Assembly: GCA_035997045.1 (NCBI GenBank)
Contig: DASYIY010000077.1
Coordinates: 1 to 31,382, forward strand
Direction of reading: 5' to 3'
DNA: 31,382 bases
Source of the DNA: VRUE01 sp035997045
GTDB taxonomy: Bacteria > Actinomycetota > Thermoleophilia > Solirubrobacterales > 70-9
The notes under the pieces are model-generated. The model made no database searches. It was not told the DNA's origin and saw only the letters and a program-made list of their open reading frames with translations. Each line of letters begins with the position of its first letter. Position 1 is the first letter of the stretch. Positions 16,086-23,763 of this stretch are shown in pieces. The translations under genes and the position numbers were made by a program.

Positions 16086-16231
16086 CCCCGGTCGATTCCG
16101 CCATGCCCACCCGGCTCAAGTACGTCGATCCCGACCTCGGCGGCGTTCCCATGCGGGCGAAGGTGGTCGATGACGAAGCCGAGTTGGGATGCTTGGGGTG
16201 ACGAGAGCCATTGCGACGCAAAGGAGACGAG

Positions 16232-16636
16232 ATGGCATCGATTCACCTGGAGCGGACGATCGAGGCGAGCCCTGACGATTGTTGGGCGGCGCTGCGGGAC
16301 TGGGGCGCGCTGCATGAGCGGCTCGTTCCGGGCTTCGTTGTCGATGCGCGGCTCGAGGGCGATGACCGGATTGTCACCTTCTTCAACGGTGCGGTCGCGC
16401 GCGAGGGGTTGATCGACCTCAGCGATGAGGATCGCCGCTTGGTCTGGTCGATAGTCGACGGTCCCTACACACACCACAACGGTGCCGCGCAAGTGTTCGC
16501 CAACGAGGACGGTACGGCGCGGTTTGTCTGGACCGCCGACCTGCTGCCGAACGAGATCGCGACGGTCACCGAGGAACTGATGGTCCGCGGAATCGACACG
16601 GTCAAGCAGACGCTGGAGGCGGGCGCGCTCGCCTAG
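16232..16636 (+). CDS. SRPBCC-family (START/Bet v1 fold) protein
   Basis: 134 residues from the ATG at 16232, preceded by AAAGGAGACGAG. The N-terminal strand and helix (IHLERTIEASPDDCWAALRDWGALHERL), the middle strands (RIVTFFNGAVAREGLIDL) and the long C-terminal helix (ELMVRGIDTVKQTLEAGA) match the hydrophobic-cavity fold of polyketide cyclase/dehydrase-like proteins. The ligand is unknown. The 146 bases before it, after the propeller stop, hold no convincing gene. It overlaps the end of the convergent MocR gene by 4 bases. Confidence 0.82.
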   Translation: MASIHLERTIEASPDDCWAALRDWGALHERLVPGFVVDARLEGDDRIVTFFNGAVAREGLIDLSDEDRRLVWSIVDGPYTHHNGAAQVFANEDGTARFVWTADLLPNEIATVTEELMVRGIDTVKQTLEAGALA

Positions 16637-16659
16637 CCGGCCCGGCTCTCGGCGAGCGC
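16625..16659. terminator. Hairpin spanning the shared ends of the SRPBCC and MocR genes
   Basis: GCGCTCGCC (16625-16633) pairs perfectly with GGCGAGCGC (16651-16659). The 17 bases between hold a second palindrome, AGCCGG-C-CCGGCT (16635-16647). Both stop codons lie within the structure. It has no T-run but is well placed to end or stabilise both converging transcripts. Confidence 0.45.
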
Positions 16660-18042
16660 CTCGGCGACGAGGCGGATGCTCTGCTCGATCGCCGGCTCGG
16701 GGAGGTTGGCGAAGCCGAGCACGAGGCCGGGTGAGCCGCCGGGCCGAAAGCGGTGCAGGCCGAGGCCCTCGAGACCGAGGCCCCGCATCGCCGCCGCGCC
16801 GATCAGGGTGGGCTCGTCGACCTCGGGCGGGAGCTCGGCCAGTTCGTAGAGGCCGGCTGCGCCGTCCTCAATCCGGGCCTGGGGGAGGTGGCGCGCCACG
16901 GCCTCGAGCAGGGCCTCGCGACGCAGCTGGTAGCGCTGGCGCATGCGGCGCAGGTGGCGGTCGAGCTCGCCCCGGGCGATGAAGTCGTGAAGGGCGAGCT
17001 GGCCGATCGCCTCCGAGCCGCGGTCCTCGATCGCCTTGACCGAGATCAGCGGCCAACCCAACCAGGAGGGGGCCAGCATCCAGCCCAGGCGCATCGCTGG
17101 GACGAGGCGCTTGCTCGCCGAGCCGATGTAGGCGACGCGCTCGGGCGCCAGGCCCTGCAGTGCGCCGATCCTGGCGCCGTCGTAGCGCAACTCGGAGTCG
17201 AAGTCGTCCTCAACGATCAGCCTCTCCTCGCGTCCCGCCCACTCGATCAGCGCTGCGCGCCGCGCGCTGCTGAGGACCGCGCCGGTCGGGAACTGGTGAG
17301 CCGGGGTGACGACGACGGCGGCGGCGTCGGTTCGCTCGAGGGCGTCGACGCGCAGCCCCTCGGCATCGACCGGTACCGGCACCACCTCCAGCCCGGCTTG
17401 CTCGATCAGGAGGCGGTGGTTGTGCCAGCCGGGATCCTCCAGTGCCACCCGCTCGACGCCGCGGCTCTGAAGCCAGCGGGCGATCAGCGAGAGGCCCTGG
17501 GAGAAGCCAGTGCAGACGATCGTCTGCTCTGGGTCGGCGGCGGCGCCGCAGGCGCGGCCCAGGTACTCGGCGAGCGATTCGCGCAGGGCCGGCACGCCGC
17601 GCGGGTCGGGATGGTCGACCGCGTCGATCGGCGCCTGGCGCCAGGCGGCGCGCAGCGAGCGCAGCCAACGGTCGCGGGGGAAGCCGGCGAGGTCGGGCAC
17701 GCCGGGGTCGAGCCGCTGACGGAACTCCGGCAGCAGCGAACGGGCAGGCAGGCGGGCCTCGGCGACCCGCACGGCGCGAGCCACGCGGGTCGGTGCGCCT
17801 TGGCTGGCGAGCAGGTAGCCCTCGGCGGCGAGCTGACCGTAGGCCTCGCTGACGACGCCGCGCGAGATCCCAAGCTCGGCGGCGAGGCCGCGGGTGGAGG
17901 GGAGGCGCGCACCGGCGGCGAGCCGTCCGGCGCGGATGTCCTCCCGGATCGATCGCTCGATCTGTTCGTGCAACGGCGCATCGCCGTCGCGATCCAGCGC
18001 GACCAGGAGTCCGGTGCCAACTGGTCCTTTAGAGCGAGCCAT
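16633..18042 (-). CDS. MocR/PdxR-type regulator (GntR helix-turn-helix fused to aminotransferase fold)
   Basis: 469 residues. Residues 20-85 are a GntR winged helix (PLHEQIERSIREDI, RLPSTRGLAAELGISRGVV). Residues 110-465 are a fold-type I aminotransferase domain with the PLP lysine K311 in GSASKRL and the pyridine-contacting aspartate in VEDDFDSELRYDG at about 278-290. MocR proteins bind PLP or a PLP-amine adduct to sense amines or vitamin B6 and do not usually catalyse transamination. It is divergent from the FAD oxidoreductase gene at 18176. Three ACTGGTCC-type half-sites around its start suggest that it represses itself. The target pathway is not shown by the sequence. Confidence 0.92.
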   Translation of the reverse strand: MARSKGPVGTGLLVALDRDGDAPLHEQIERSIREDIRAGRLAAGARLPSTRGLAAELGISRGVVSEAYGQLAAEGYLLASQGAPTRVARAVRVAEARLPARSLLPEFRQRLDPGVPDLAGFPRDRWLRSLRAAWRQAPIDAVDHPDPRGVPALRESLAEYLGRACGAAADPEQTIVCTGFSQGLSLIARWLQSRGVERVALEDPGWHNHRLLIEQAGLEVVPVPVDAEGLRVDALERTDAAAVVVTPAHQFPTGAVLSSARRAALIEWAGREERLIVEDDFDSELRYDGARIGALQGLAPERVAYIGSASKRLVPAMRLGWMLAPSWLGWPLISVKAIEDRGSEAIGQLALHDFIARGELDRHLRRMRQRYQLRREALLEAVARHLPQARIEDGAAGLYELAELPPEVDEPTLIGAAAMRGLGLEGLGLHRFRPGGSPGLVLGFANLPEPAIEQSIRLVAEALAESRAG

Positions 18043-18067
18043 GACTGGCCCTGTATAGCGGACCAGT
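18020..18067. promoter_or_regulatory. Candidate MocR operator with three half-sites
   Basis: ACTGGTCC (18020-18027), ACTGGCCC (18044-18051) and GGACCAGT (18060-18067) occur around the MocR start codon at 18042. The last two form an inverted repeat with one mismatch around TGTATAGC. On the minus strand this centre reads TATACA, a likely -10 element, so a bound protein would cover the promoter. Confidence 0.45.
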
Positions 18068-18104
18068 CCGAGCTTACGATGAACTCAAGATGCGATTTCC
18101 ACCG

Positions 18105-18151
18105 CTGACTTCGCCTTTTGTCTCGCTATGCGGGACAAAAGGCGAAGTCGG
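18105..18151. repeat. Strong hairpin in the MocR/oxidoreductase intergenic region
   Basis: GACTTCGCCTTTTGTC (18107-18122) and GACAAAAGGCGAAGTC (18134-18149) are perfect 16-base arms. With G-T pairs and flanking pairs the stem reaches about 21 bp around the loop CTATG. It lies between divergent genes, so it cannot be a normal terminator. If the TACGAT at 18076-18081 is the -10 for the oxidoreductase, the hairpin falls in that gene's 5' leader, ending 25 bases before the GTG start. Confidence 0.7.
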
Positions 18152-18175
18152 CCGGGATGAAAGCGAGGCGATGCC

Positions 18176-19342
18176 GTGAGCCGGGTGACGATTGTCGGGG
18201 GTGGACTTGCTGGCCTGACCGCAGCTATTTCCTGCGCCGAGGGTGGGGCGGAGGTGCGGTTGCTCGAGGCGAGCGCTTCGCTGGGCGGACGCGCTCGCAG
18301 CATGGGCGGGCCCTACAAGGCGAACTTTGGCCCGCACGTCATCTATAAGGACGGGCCGTTGTGGGCGTGGTTGGTGGAGCGCGATCTGCTGCCGCCCTAC
18401 GCCGGGCCGCCGCTCGCCGGCATCCGCTTTCGCTGGCAGGGCTCGGTTCGCCGCACGCCGCCGCTGGGAACGATCCCATCGGTACTGCGACTGCGCGGCC
18501 GCGAGGCGCCGGCCGACCGGGACTTCCGCAGCTGGGTCGCGAGCCACTCCGACGAGCGCACCGCCGCGATGCTCTCTGCGGCCGCCGGCGTTTACACCTT
18601 CCATCACGACCCGGGCGAGCTCTCCGCCGCCTTCATCTGGAACCACTCGGTTCGAGTCCTGCTCAGCCCGCCGCCCACCGCGCGCTACCTGATCGGCGGC
18701 TGGAATGGGCTCGTCAGCGCGCTCGAAGACCGGGGCCGGCAGCTCGGCGTAAAGGTTGAGACCGGCCGCCCGGTCGAGGCTTTGCCCGAGCCGCCGCTGA
18801 TCCTCGCCACCGAACTGAGCCAGGCCCGCGAGCTGCTCGGTGACGGCTCGCTCGAGTGGGCCAGCGGCCACGCCGTCTGCATCGACCTCGGGCTCACCCA
18901 CCGGCGCGGCGATCCCTTCGTCGTCTCTGACCTCGACGAGGCCGGCTGGATCGAGCGCTATACCGCGCCCGACTCGACCTTGGCTCCGGAAGGGGAGGAG
19001 CTGGTCCAGGCGCAGATCCCGGTGCGACCGGGCGAGAGCACCGACCAGGCCGGTTTGCGGCTGGAGCGGCTGCTCGACGCCTCGTTGCCGCAGTGGCGCG
19101 AGCGCGAGACCTGGCGGCGACGCCAGGCGATGGTGCGCCGCACCGGGGCGCTGGACTTTCCCGGTCAGACCTGGCGCGACCGGCCCGCCATCGACCGTGG
19201 CAACGGCGTCTTCTTGGCCGGCGACATGGTCGCCGCGCCCGGCCTGCTCTCCGAGGTCTCCTGGGCGAGCGCGATCGAGGCCAGCCGCCTCGCGCTCGCC
19301 GCGAGCGGCGCGGGGAAGGCGGAGCTGAGAAGTGTCGCCTAG
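18176..19342 (+). CDS. FAD-dependent oxidoreductase of the phytoene desaturase/amine oxidase superfamily
   Basis: 388 residues from GTG 18176, preceded by GATGAAAGCGAGGCG. The N-terminus has the dinucleotide fold VTIVGGGLAGLTAAI and an acidic E at the end of the second strand (LLEASASLGGRARS). The C-terminal FAD contact is NGVFLAGDMVAAPGLLSEVSWASAIEAS. The middle, about 70-330, is the substrate domain. Relatives oxidise polyenes, amines or porphyrinogens, and the substrate here is unknown. It is the first gene of a run with NUDIX, DUF1330 and RDD genes, although the NUDIX gene also has its own promoter. It is divergent from the MocR regulator, which may control it. Confidence 0.82.
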   Translation: MSRVTIVGGGLAGLTAAISCAEGGAEVRLLEASASLGGRARSMGGPYKANFGPHVIYKDGPLWAWLVERDLLPPYAGPPLAGIRFRWQGSVRRTPPLGTIPSVLRLRGREAPADRDFRSWVASHSDERTAAMLSAAAGVYTFHHDPGELSAAFIWNHSVRVLLSPPPTARYLIGGWNGLVSALEDRGRQLGVKVETGRPVEALPEPPLILATELSQARELLGDGSLEWASGHAVCIDLGLTHRRGDPFVVSDLDEAGWIERYTAPDSTLAPEGEELVQAQIPVRPGESTDQAGLRLERLLDASLPQWRERETWRRRQAMVRRTGALDFPGQTWRDRPAIDRGNGVFLAGDMVAAPGLLSEVSWASAIEASRLALAASGAGKAELRSVA

Positions 19343-19359
19343 CCGGTAGCTTCCCAGCG

Positions 19360-19821
19360 GTGGCCGCGACCAGCGCCGGGATCCTGCTCTTTCGCCGCAC
19401 CGGGGAGGCGCTCGAAGTGCTGCTCGTCCACCCCGGCGGTCCCTACTGGGCGAAGAAGGACCTCGGCGCCTGGTCGATCCCGAAGGGGTTGGTGGAGGAT
19501 GGCGAGGAGCCGATCGAGTCCGCCTTGCGCGAGCTGGAGGAGGAGCTCGGCTCGCCTTTTGACTTCGCCCCCGAGGCTCTGGTCGAGCTCGGATCGGTGC
19601 GCCAGAAAGCCGGCAAGGTTGTCCACTGTTGGACGGCCGAGGGCGACTTCGACCCGGAGACGCTGAACAGCAACACCTTCAGCATGGAGTGGCCGCCCCG
19701 CTCCGGTACCGAGCGTGAGTTTCCCGAGGTCGACCGAGCCGAGTGGTTCGGCCTCGACGAGGCAAGGGGCAAGATCATCGCCGCGCAGGGCGAATTTCTC
19801 GATAGGTTGAAAGCAAGATGA
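19360..19821 (+). CDS. NUDIX hydrolase
   Basis: 153 residues. The NUDIX box is GLVEDGEEPIESALRELEEELG (written G-x5-E-x7-REx2EEx(L)G), at about 45-67. The N-terminus SAGILLFRR and the WSIPKG strand before the box are typical. It would hydrolyse a nucleoside diphosphate linked to another group; the substrate is not evident. I chose the GTG at 19360 because TAGCTT (19347-19352) lies 7 bases upstream, the pattern of a near-leaderless start, and because it gives the usual N-terminal strand. Its stop overlaps the next gene's ATG (ATGA). Confidence 0.9.
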   Translation: MAATSAGILLFRRTGEALEVLLVHPGGPYWAKKDLGAWSIPKGLVEDGEEPIESALRELEEELGSPFDFAPEALVELGSVRQKAGKVVHCWTAEGDFDPETLNSNTFSMEWPPRSGTEREFPEVDRAEWFGLDEARGKIIAAQGEFLDRLKAR

Positions 19822-20204
19822 GCGCACAGGCCGAGGCCGAGCCACTGAACAAGGAGGGTTTCGCCGCCTTTGCCGAGCGCGCGGCCGACGGCAAGCCTCT
19901 GGTGATGCTGAACCTGCTCGCCTTCAAGCGCGAGGGTGGGCGCGAGCGCTACGAGGAATACGGCGCGGCCGTCGCGCCGCTGCTCGAGAAGGCGGGAGGC
20001 CGGATCGTCTTCCTGGGCGACCCCGCGCAGGCCTTGCTCGGCGATGGCTCCTGGGACCTCGTTGTCCTGGTCGAGTACCCCACCCGGCAGGCATTCCTCG
20101 ACATGATCGGCTCGGCCGAGTACCAGGCGGTTGGCCACCTGCGCACCGAGGCGCTGAGCAAGGGCGAGCTGCACCCGATGGACCCTGGCGAGGGAGCGCC
20201 GTAG
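19818..20204 (+). CDS. DUF1330-family protein
   Basis: 128 residues with the DUF1330 dimeric ferredoxin-like outline: PLVMLNLLAFKREGGRERYEEYGAA, GGRIVFLGDPAQALLG, WDLVVLVEYPTRQAFLDMI and YQAVGHLRTEAL. The family has no established reaction. Its ATG overlaps the NUDIX stop (ATGA) and its stop is 2 bases before the next ATG, so it is translated as part of one operon. Confidence 0.85.
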   Translation: MSAQAEAEPLNKEGFAAFAERAADGKPLVMLNLLAFKREGGRERYEEYGAAVAPLLEKAGGRIVFLGDPAQALLGDGSWDLVVLVEYPTRQAFLDMIGSAEYQAVGHLRTEALSKGELHPMDPGEGAP

Positions 20205-20206
20205 CG

Positions 20207-21289
20207 ATGACGCCCGATCCTTCTTCCCAAGTTCCGCCGTCTGGCGAGGGGCCTTCGGGCAAACCGCTGCCGCTCTCCGTGCGCCTGCTCGGCGCCGGCG
20301 TTCGCAGCGCCCGCAGCGTCAGCAAAGCGGCCGGCATCGACCGCGCCGTTGAGTCCGCCGCCGAGGAGGCGATGGTCGCCGCGGTCGAGAGCGAGGCGGT
20401 CGAACGGGCGATCGCCCGGGTGCTGCAGGGCCCAGCCGTCGAAGAGGCGATGAACAGTGCCCTGGAGAGCGACGCGATAAAGCACGCTCTGATCGACGCC
20501 CTCGACAGCGAGCTGGTCGACGAGGTCTGGCGGCGGCTGCTGGCCAGCGACGAGGCGCAGCGGCTGGTCGAGCGGATCGCCGAGGCGCCGGAGATCCGCG
20601 CTGCGATCAGCGCCCAGAGCATGGGCCTGATCGAGGACGTCGGCCACACGATCGGCAACGGGACCAGGAGGCTGGACGGGATCGTCGAGCGGATCGTGCG
20701 GCGGATCTTCTTCCGCAAGCGCCGGACCGAGCCGACCGACCGCGCCGGTGCGGCGACCCGCGCCCTCGCCTTCGGGCTCGACCTGCTGATCGTCAACCTC
20801 GGCTTCTCGGGCCTGGCCGCGGTGGCGGCGCTGATCGCCTCGGCTTTCACCGGCAACGGCAACGGCGTATCGAGTGCGGCGCTGGCCGCCGGCACGACGC
20901 TCTGGTTCGCCCTCGGGAGTCTTTACCTGGTCGGCTTCTGGTCGCTTGCGGGTCAGACGCCCGGCATGCGCTTCGTCGGCATCAGGCTCGACGTCGAGGG
21001 CCGGGGCCTGCGCTTCGGCCGCTCGGTCAAGCGCCTGGCAGGGATGGCGCTGGCGGCGATCCCCTTCGGCCTCGGCTTCCTCGGCATCCTCTTCGACGAG
21101 CGGCGCCGCGCCTGGGACGACCGGCTCAGCGGGGTCGATGTGGTTTACGAGGCCAACGAGCGCGCGGTGGCACCGTGGTCGCGGCTCGAGCCCTACGAGG
21201 CGATTGCCGAGGGCGCCCCCGCAACGACGAAGGCCCCGGAGTCCCGGGGCCTTCGGTCGCAGCGCGTAGCCGGTTCGTCGCCTAGCTGA
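20207..21289 (+). CDS. RDD-family membrane protein
   Basis: 360 residues. Residues 1-165 are helical and charged with many short Glu/Ala-rich helices. About 180-330 form an RDD domain: RAGAATRALAFGLDLLIV (with the R and D), a hydrophobic segment, SLAGQTPGMRFVGIRLD, a third segment and the closing RRRAWDDRLSGVDVVY (RxxWDDxxSG signature). The last ~22 residues (TTKAPESRG...) are encoded by and after a terminator-like hairpin, which suggests that an earlier stop codon was lost. It overlaps the end of the convergent DUF7144-like gene by 8 bases. Confidence 0.82.
   Translation: MTPDPSSQVPPSGEGPSGKPLPLSVRLLGAGVRSARSVSKAAGIDRAVESAAEEAMVAAVESEAVERAIARVLQGPAVEEAMNSALESDAIKHALIDALDSELVDEVWRRLLASDEAQRLVERIAEAPEIRAAISAQSMGLIEDVGHTIGNGTRRLDGIVERIVRRIFFRKRRTEPTDRAGAATRALAFGLDLLIVNLGFSGLAAVAALIASAFTGNGNGVSSAALAAGTTLWFALGSLYLVGFWSLAGQTPGMRFVGIRLDVEGRGLRFGRSVKRLAGMALAAIPFGLGFLGILFDERRRAWDDRLSGVDVVYEANERAVAPWSRLEPYEAIAEGAPATTKAPESRGLRSQRVAGSSPS
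21228..21255. terminator. Perfect 12-bp hairpin inside the RDD coding end
   Basis: CGAAGGCCCCGG (21228-21239) pairs with CCGGGGCCTTCG (21244-21255) around AGTC. It looks like a factor-independent terminator stem of a high-GC genome but lies 34 bases before the RDD stop codon. It also lies just past the stop of the convergent gene (21282), so it could end that transcript. Confidence 0.6.
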
Positions 21290-21665
21290 CTGCCCCTTCG
21301 GGGCCCTCCGCGAGCTTGTAGACGATGATGATCGAGAGGGCGAAAATCGCCAACGACCAGAACGGGTAGGCCGGGATCGAGAGCAGCGCCGCGATCGCGT
21401 TGAGCGAACCGACGGAGATGCCGAACCAGCGCCCAAACTCTCCTCCGGAGAAGAGCGAGAAGGCGGCGATCAGCTCGAGCACACCGAGGATCAGCGAGAT
21501 CCAGCCCCAGGTGTGAAGACTGCTGATGATGTAGGTGGCGTTCTCGGTGAAGAACTTCGAGTCGCCGATCGCAGCGATGCCGTAGATGATGTTCAGGACG
21601 CCGGCGATCAGCAGCAGGACGCCGGCGAATACCCACCAGCCGCTCAGAGTGCTCTCCTCGTTCAT
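21282..21665 (-). CDS. Small four-helix membrane protein, DUF7144-like
   Basis: 127 residues with four hydrophobic segments (about 11-32, 45-70, 75-95 and 100-120). The pattern GWWVFAGVLLLIAGVLNIIYGIAAI and the middle TWGWISLILGVLELIAA resemble a widespread actinobacterial membrane family (DUF7144) of unknown function; that match is from memory. A GAAAGGG stretch upstream of the ATG could serve as the ribosome site. It ends inside the last codons of the RDD gene. Confidence 0.78.
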   Translation of the reverse strand: MNEESTLSGWWVFAGVLLLIAGVLNIIYGIAAIGDSKFFTENATYIISSLHTWGWISLILGVLELIAAFSLFSGGEFGRWFGISVGSLNAIAALLSIPAYPFWSLAIFALSIIIVYKLAEGPEGAVS

Positions 21666-21771
21666 TGCGTAACCCTTTCGTCGCTAGTAGGCAGAGAATG
21701 CGTACGCCGAGGTATTCCAGAAACGCCCCGCATTTCCTGTTCTAGAGCGGGATTTCGCATAGTCTCCGGGC

Positions 21772-22644
21772 ATGGACGCGGTGCGTACGCCGGAGGAGAG
21801 CCTGCAGGGACTACCCGACTTCCCCTTCGAGTCGAGCTACCGCGAGGTCGACGGGGTGCGGCTGGCCTACCTCGACGAGGGCGAGGGCAAGCCGGTCGTC
21901 TTCTTCCACGGCGAGCCGACCTGGTCGTTCCTCTGGCGCAAGGTGATCCCGCCGGTGCGCGACGCCGGCTACCGCTGCATCGCTCCGGATTACGCTGGCT
22001 TCGGCCGCTCCGACAAGCCCACTGACCTCGACTGGTACACCTACGACCGCCATGTCGAGCTGATTTCTGCCCTGCTCGAGGAGCTCGATGTGCGCGACGC
22101 GACCGCTGTCGTCCACGACTGGGGCGGGCCGATCGGGCTGCGGCTCGCGGTCGAGCATCCGGACCGCTTCTCGCGGCTGGTAATCATGGAGACTGGCCCG
22201 TTCACCGGCCACCAGCGGATGAGCGACCTCTGGCTTCAGTTCCGCGAGTTTGTCCGCGAGAACGCCGACGTGCCGGTCGGGATGTTGGTGCGGGGCGGCT
22301 GCAAGAACGATCCAGGCGACGAGGTGATCGCTGCCTACGAAGCGCCCTATCCGAGCCCGGAGTCGAAGGCCGGGCCGCGCGCCTTCCCGCTGATCCTGCC
22401 GACCGAGCCCGATGCGGCGGGTGCCGCCGAGGGCAAGGCGGTGGCCGATGCGCTGCGCGAGGACGAGCGCCCGACTCTTGTCCTCTGGGCAGACTCGGAC
22501 CAGGTTCTGCCCTTCTCGGTCGGCGAACGGGTCTCCGAGCAGCTCAACTTCCCGGCGCCGGTCGCGATCGAGAACGCCGGTCATTTCCTGCAGGAGGACG
22601 CCGGTCCGGAGATTGGCCGCCTTATCGCCGATTGGCTCGGCTGA
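21772..22644 (+). CDS. Haloalkane dehalogenase-like alpha/beta hydrolase
   Basis: 290 residues. The oxyanion segment H46-G-E48-PTWSFLWRK, nucleophile D116 in VHDWGG with W117 as a halide contact, acid D243 (WADSDQ) and base H271 (NAGHFLQED) fit the DhlA-type branch, where Glu-Pro-Thr-Trp follows HG. Such enzymes replace a halogen on an aliphatic carbon with a hydroxyl. The real substrate may be something else, since many environmental relatives lack strong dehalogenase activity. TAGTCT (21760-21765) lies 6 bases before the ATG with no ribosome site, so a leaderless mRNA is likely. The end overlaps the facing metallophosphoesterase gene by 23 bases. Confidence 0.87.
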   Translation: MDAVRTPEESLQGLPDFPFESSYREVDGVRLAYLDEGEGKPVVFFHGEPTWSFLWRKVIPPVRDAGYRCIAPDYAGFGRSDKPTDLDWYTYDRHVELISALLEELDVRDATAVVHDWGGPIGLRLAVEHPDRFSRLVIMETGPFTGHQRMSDLWLQFREFVRENADVPVGMLVRGGCKNDPGDEVIAAYEAPYPSPESKAGPRAFPLILPTEPDAAGAAEGKAVADALREDERPTLVLWADSDQVLPFSVGERVSEQLNFPAPVAIENAGHFLQEDAGPEIGRLIADWLG

Positions 22645-23731
22645 CCGCTGCCCGCAGCTCGCCGTGCGGATGGTCGGCGAGCAGGCGTACCCGGCGTGGC
22701 GGGCCGTCGTCCTCGACCCAGGTGACGGTGCCCGGCCAGTAGGGCCCCGGCGGCGCGCCGGGGTGGTGGAGGGCGTCGGCGAAGACCCAGCTGCCGGTGT
22801 TGTGCAGGTGCCTGCCGTCCGCCAGCGGCCACCCGGCCTCGTTCTCTTCTGGGCCGGCGCGGTGAGTGTGACCGGTGATGACATGGGCTGCCTCGATCTG
22901 CAGGCGGCCGGACATCTCGGTCGCGGCGGCGATGCCGCTGCGGGTGATCGAGCCGGCGGAGACATCGGCCTCGAAGTCGGCCCGGACGAGCCGGTTGAGT
23001 AGCCAGACCCCGGCCGGGATGCCGGCGGAGATGACGGTTTTGGCGGCGGCTTGGCGGACGCGGTTGCCATCGCGTTCGCGGCCGGAGATCGAGCGCCAGG
23101 CGCGCTCCGAGGGACGGAACGGCTTGTTGCCGAGGCCGGCCTCGGCGAAGCCGAAGAAGAACCCATAGATCGGGCGCAGGACGCGCTCGTAGTCGGCGGG
23201 GGTTGCGGGCGAGGGCGGGCGGCCGCCGGAGCGCATCAGCGCCGCCGCGGCGATGCACTCCAGGCGCGGCAGGCTCATATGGCAATCCATGTAGTGACCG
23301 TGGGTGGCGTAGACGTCGTCGCGCAGCCAGACGCCGGGGTAGGCGACGCTGAGCTCCGCTTCGCCGAGCCAGGCGGCGATCTGGCTCGCCGGTCCCGTCG
23401 CCGGCAGGGCGCGGTGCTCGAGGCCGAGTCCGGTGCCGCTCAGCGCGACCTCTTCGAGCAGCGGCTCGGCCAGGCGGTGGTCGTGGTTGCCCGGCACGAG
23501 GACGACGCGCCGGCCGGCCATCGCCTCGCCCAGCTCTTCGAAGAACGGCTGGATGAGCCCGAGCACGCGGGCGAGCGGCAGGTCGCGCAGCTCCAGCGCG
23601 TCGCCGAGCAGGACGAGGCGGTCGGCGGCGCGGACCTCGTCGAGCAGGACGCGCCGGATCGCGGGGTCGCGGGCGATGTCCTCGCCGGTGGCGCTGCCCA
23701 GGTGCAGGTCGGAGACGACTGCCGTGCGCAT
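22622..23731 (-). CDS. Calcineurin-like metallophosphoesterase
   Basis: 369 residues with a complete two-metal site: D8-L-H10, GD44, GN82-H83-D84, the later histidine in THGHYMD and the final GHTHRAG near residue 290. An insertion of about 120 residues between the third and last motifs includes hydrophobic stretches (IPAGVWLL). It would hydrolyse a phosphoester; similarity to UDP-diacylglucosamine pyrophosphatase-like enzymes is possible but unproven. TAGGTT (23743-23738) lies 6 bases before the ATG, a leaderless-type start. It is divergent from the hydrolase at 23850, with an inverted repeat between them. Confidence 0.87.
   Translation of the reverse strand: MRTAVVSDLHLGSATGEDIARDPAIRRVLLDEVRAADRLVLLGDALELRDLPLARVLGLIQPFFEELGEAMAGRRVVLVPGNHDHRLAEPLLEEVALSGTGLGLEHRALPATGPASQIAAWLGEAELSVAYPGVWLRDDVYATHGHYMDCHMSLPRLECIAAAALMRSGGRPPSPATPADYERVLRPIYGFFFGFAEAGLGNKPFRPSERAWRSISGRERDGNRVRQAAAKTVISAGIPAGVWLLNRLVRADFEADVSAGSITRSGIAAATEMSGRLQIEAAHVITGHTHRAGPEENEAGWPLADGRHLHNTGSWVFADALHHPGAPPGPYWPGTVTWVEDDGPPRRVRLLADHPHGELRAAVSRANRR
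22657..22682 (+). terminator. Hairpin after the dehalogenase gene, inside the facing gene
   Basis: GCTCGCCG (22657-22664) pairs with CGGCGAGC (22675-22682) around a 10-base loop. It starts 13 bases after the dehalogenase stop and could end that transcript, but it lies within the metallophosphoesterase coding region, so coding constraint may explain it. Confidence 0.3.
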
Positions 23732-23763
23732 CCGGGCAACCTAGTGCTTGCGCGACGCCCAGC

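Noticed and set aside
16103..16201. 32-residue ORF after the propeller gene
   Set aside because: Short, with no ribosome site or recognisable feature; not enough to support a gene.
16753..18108. 451-residue plus-strand frame
   Set aside because: Antisense to the MocR regulator, whose helix-turn-helix and PLP lysine are clear.
21699..21792. Direct repeat TGCGTACGCCG at 21699-21709 and 21782-21792
   Set aside because: Only 11 bases, and the second copy is inside coding sequence; no other evidence for a site.
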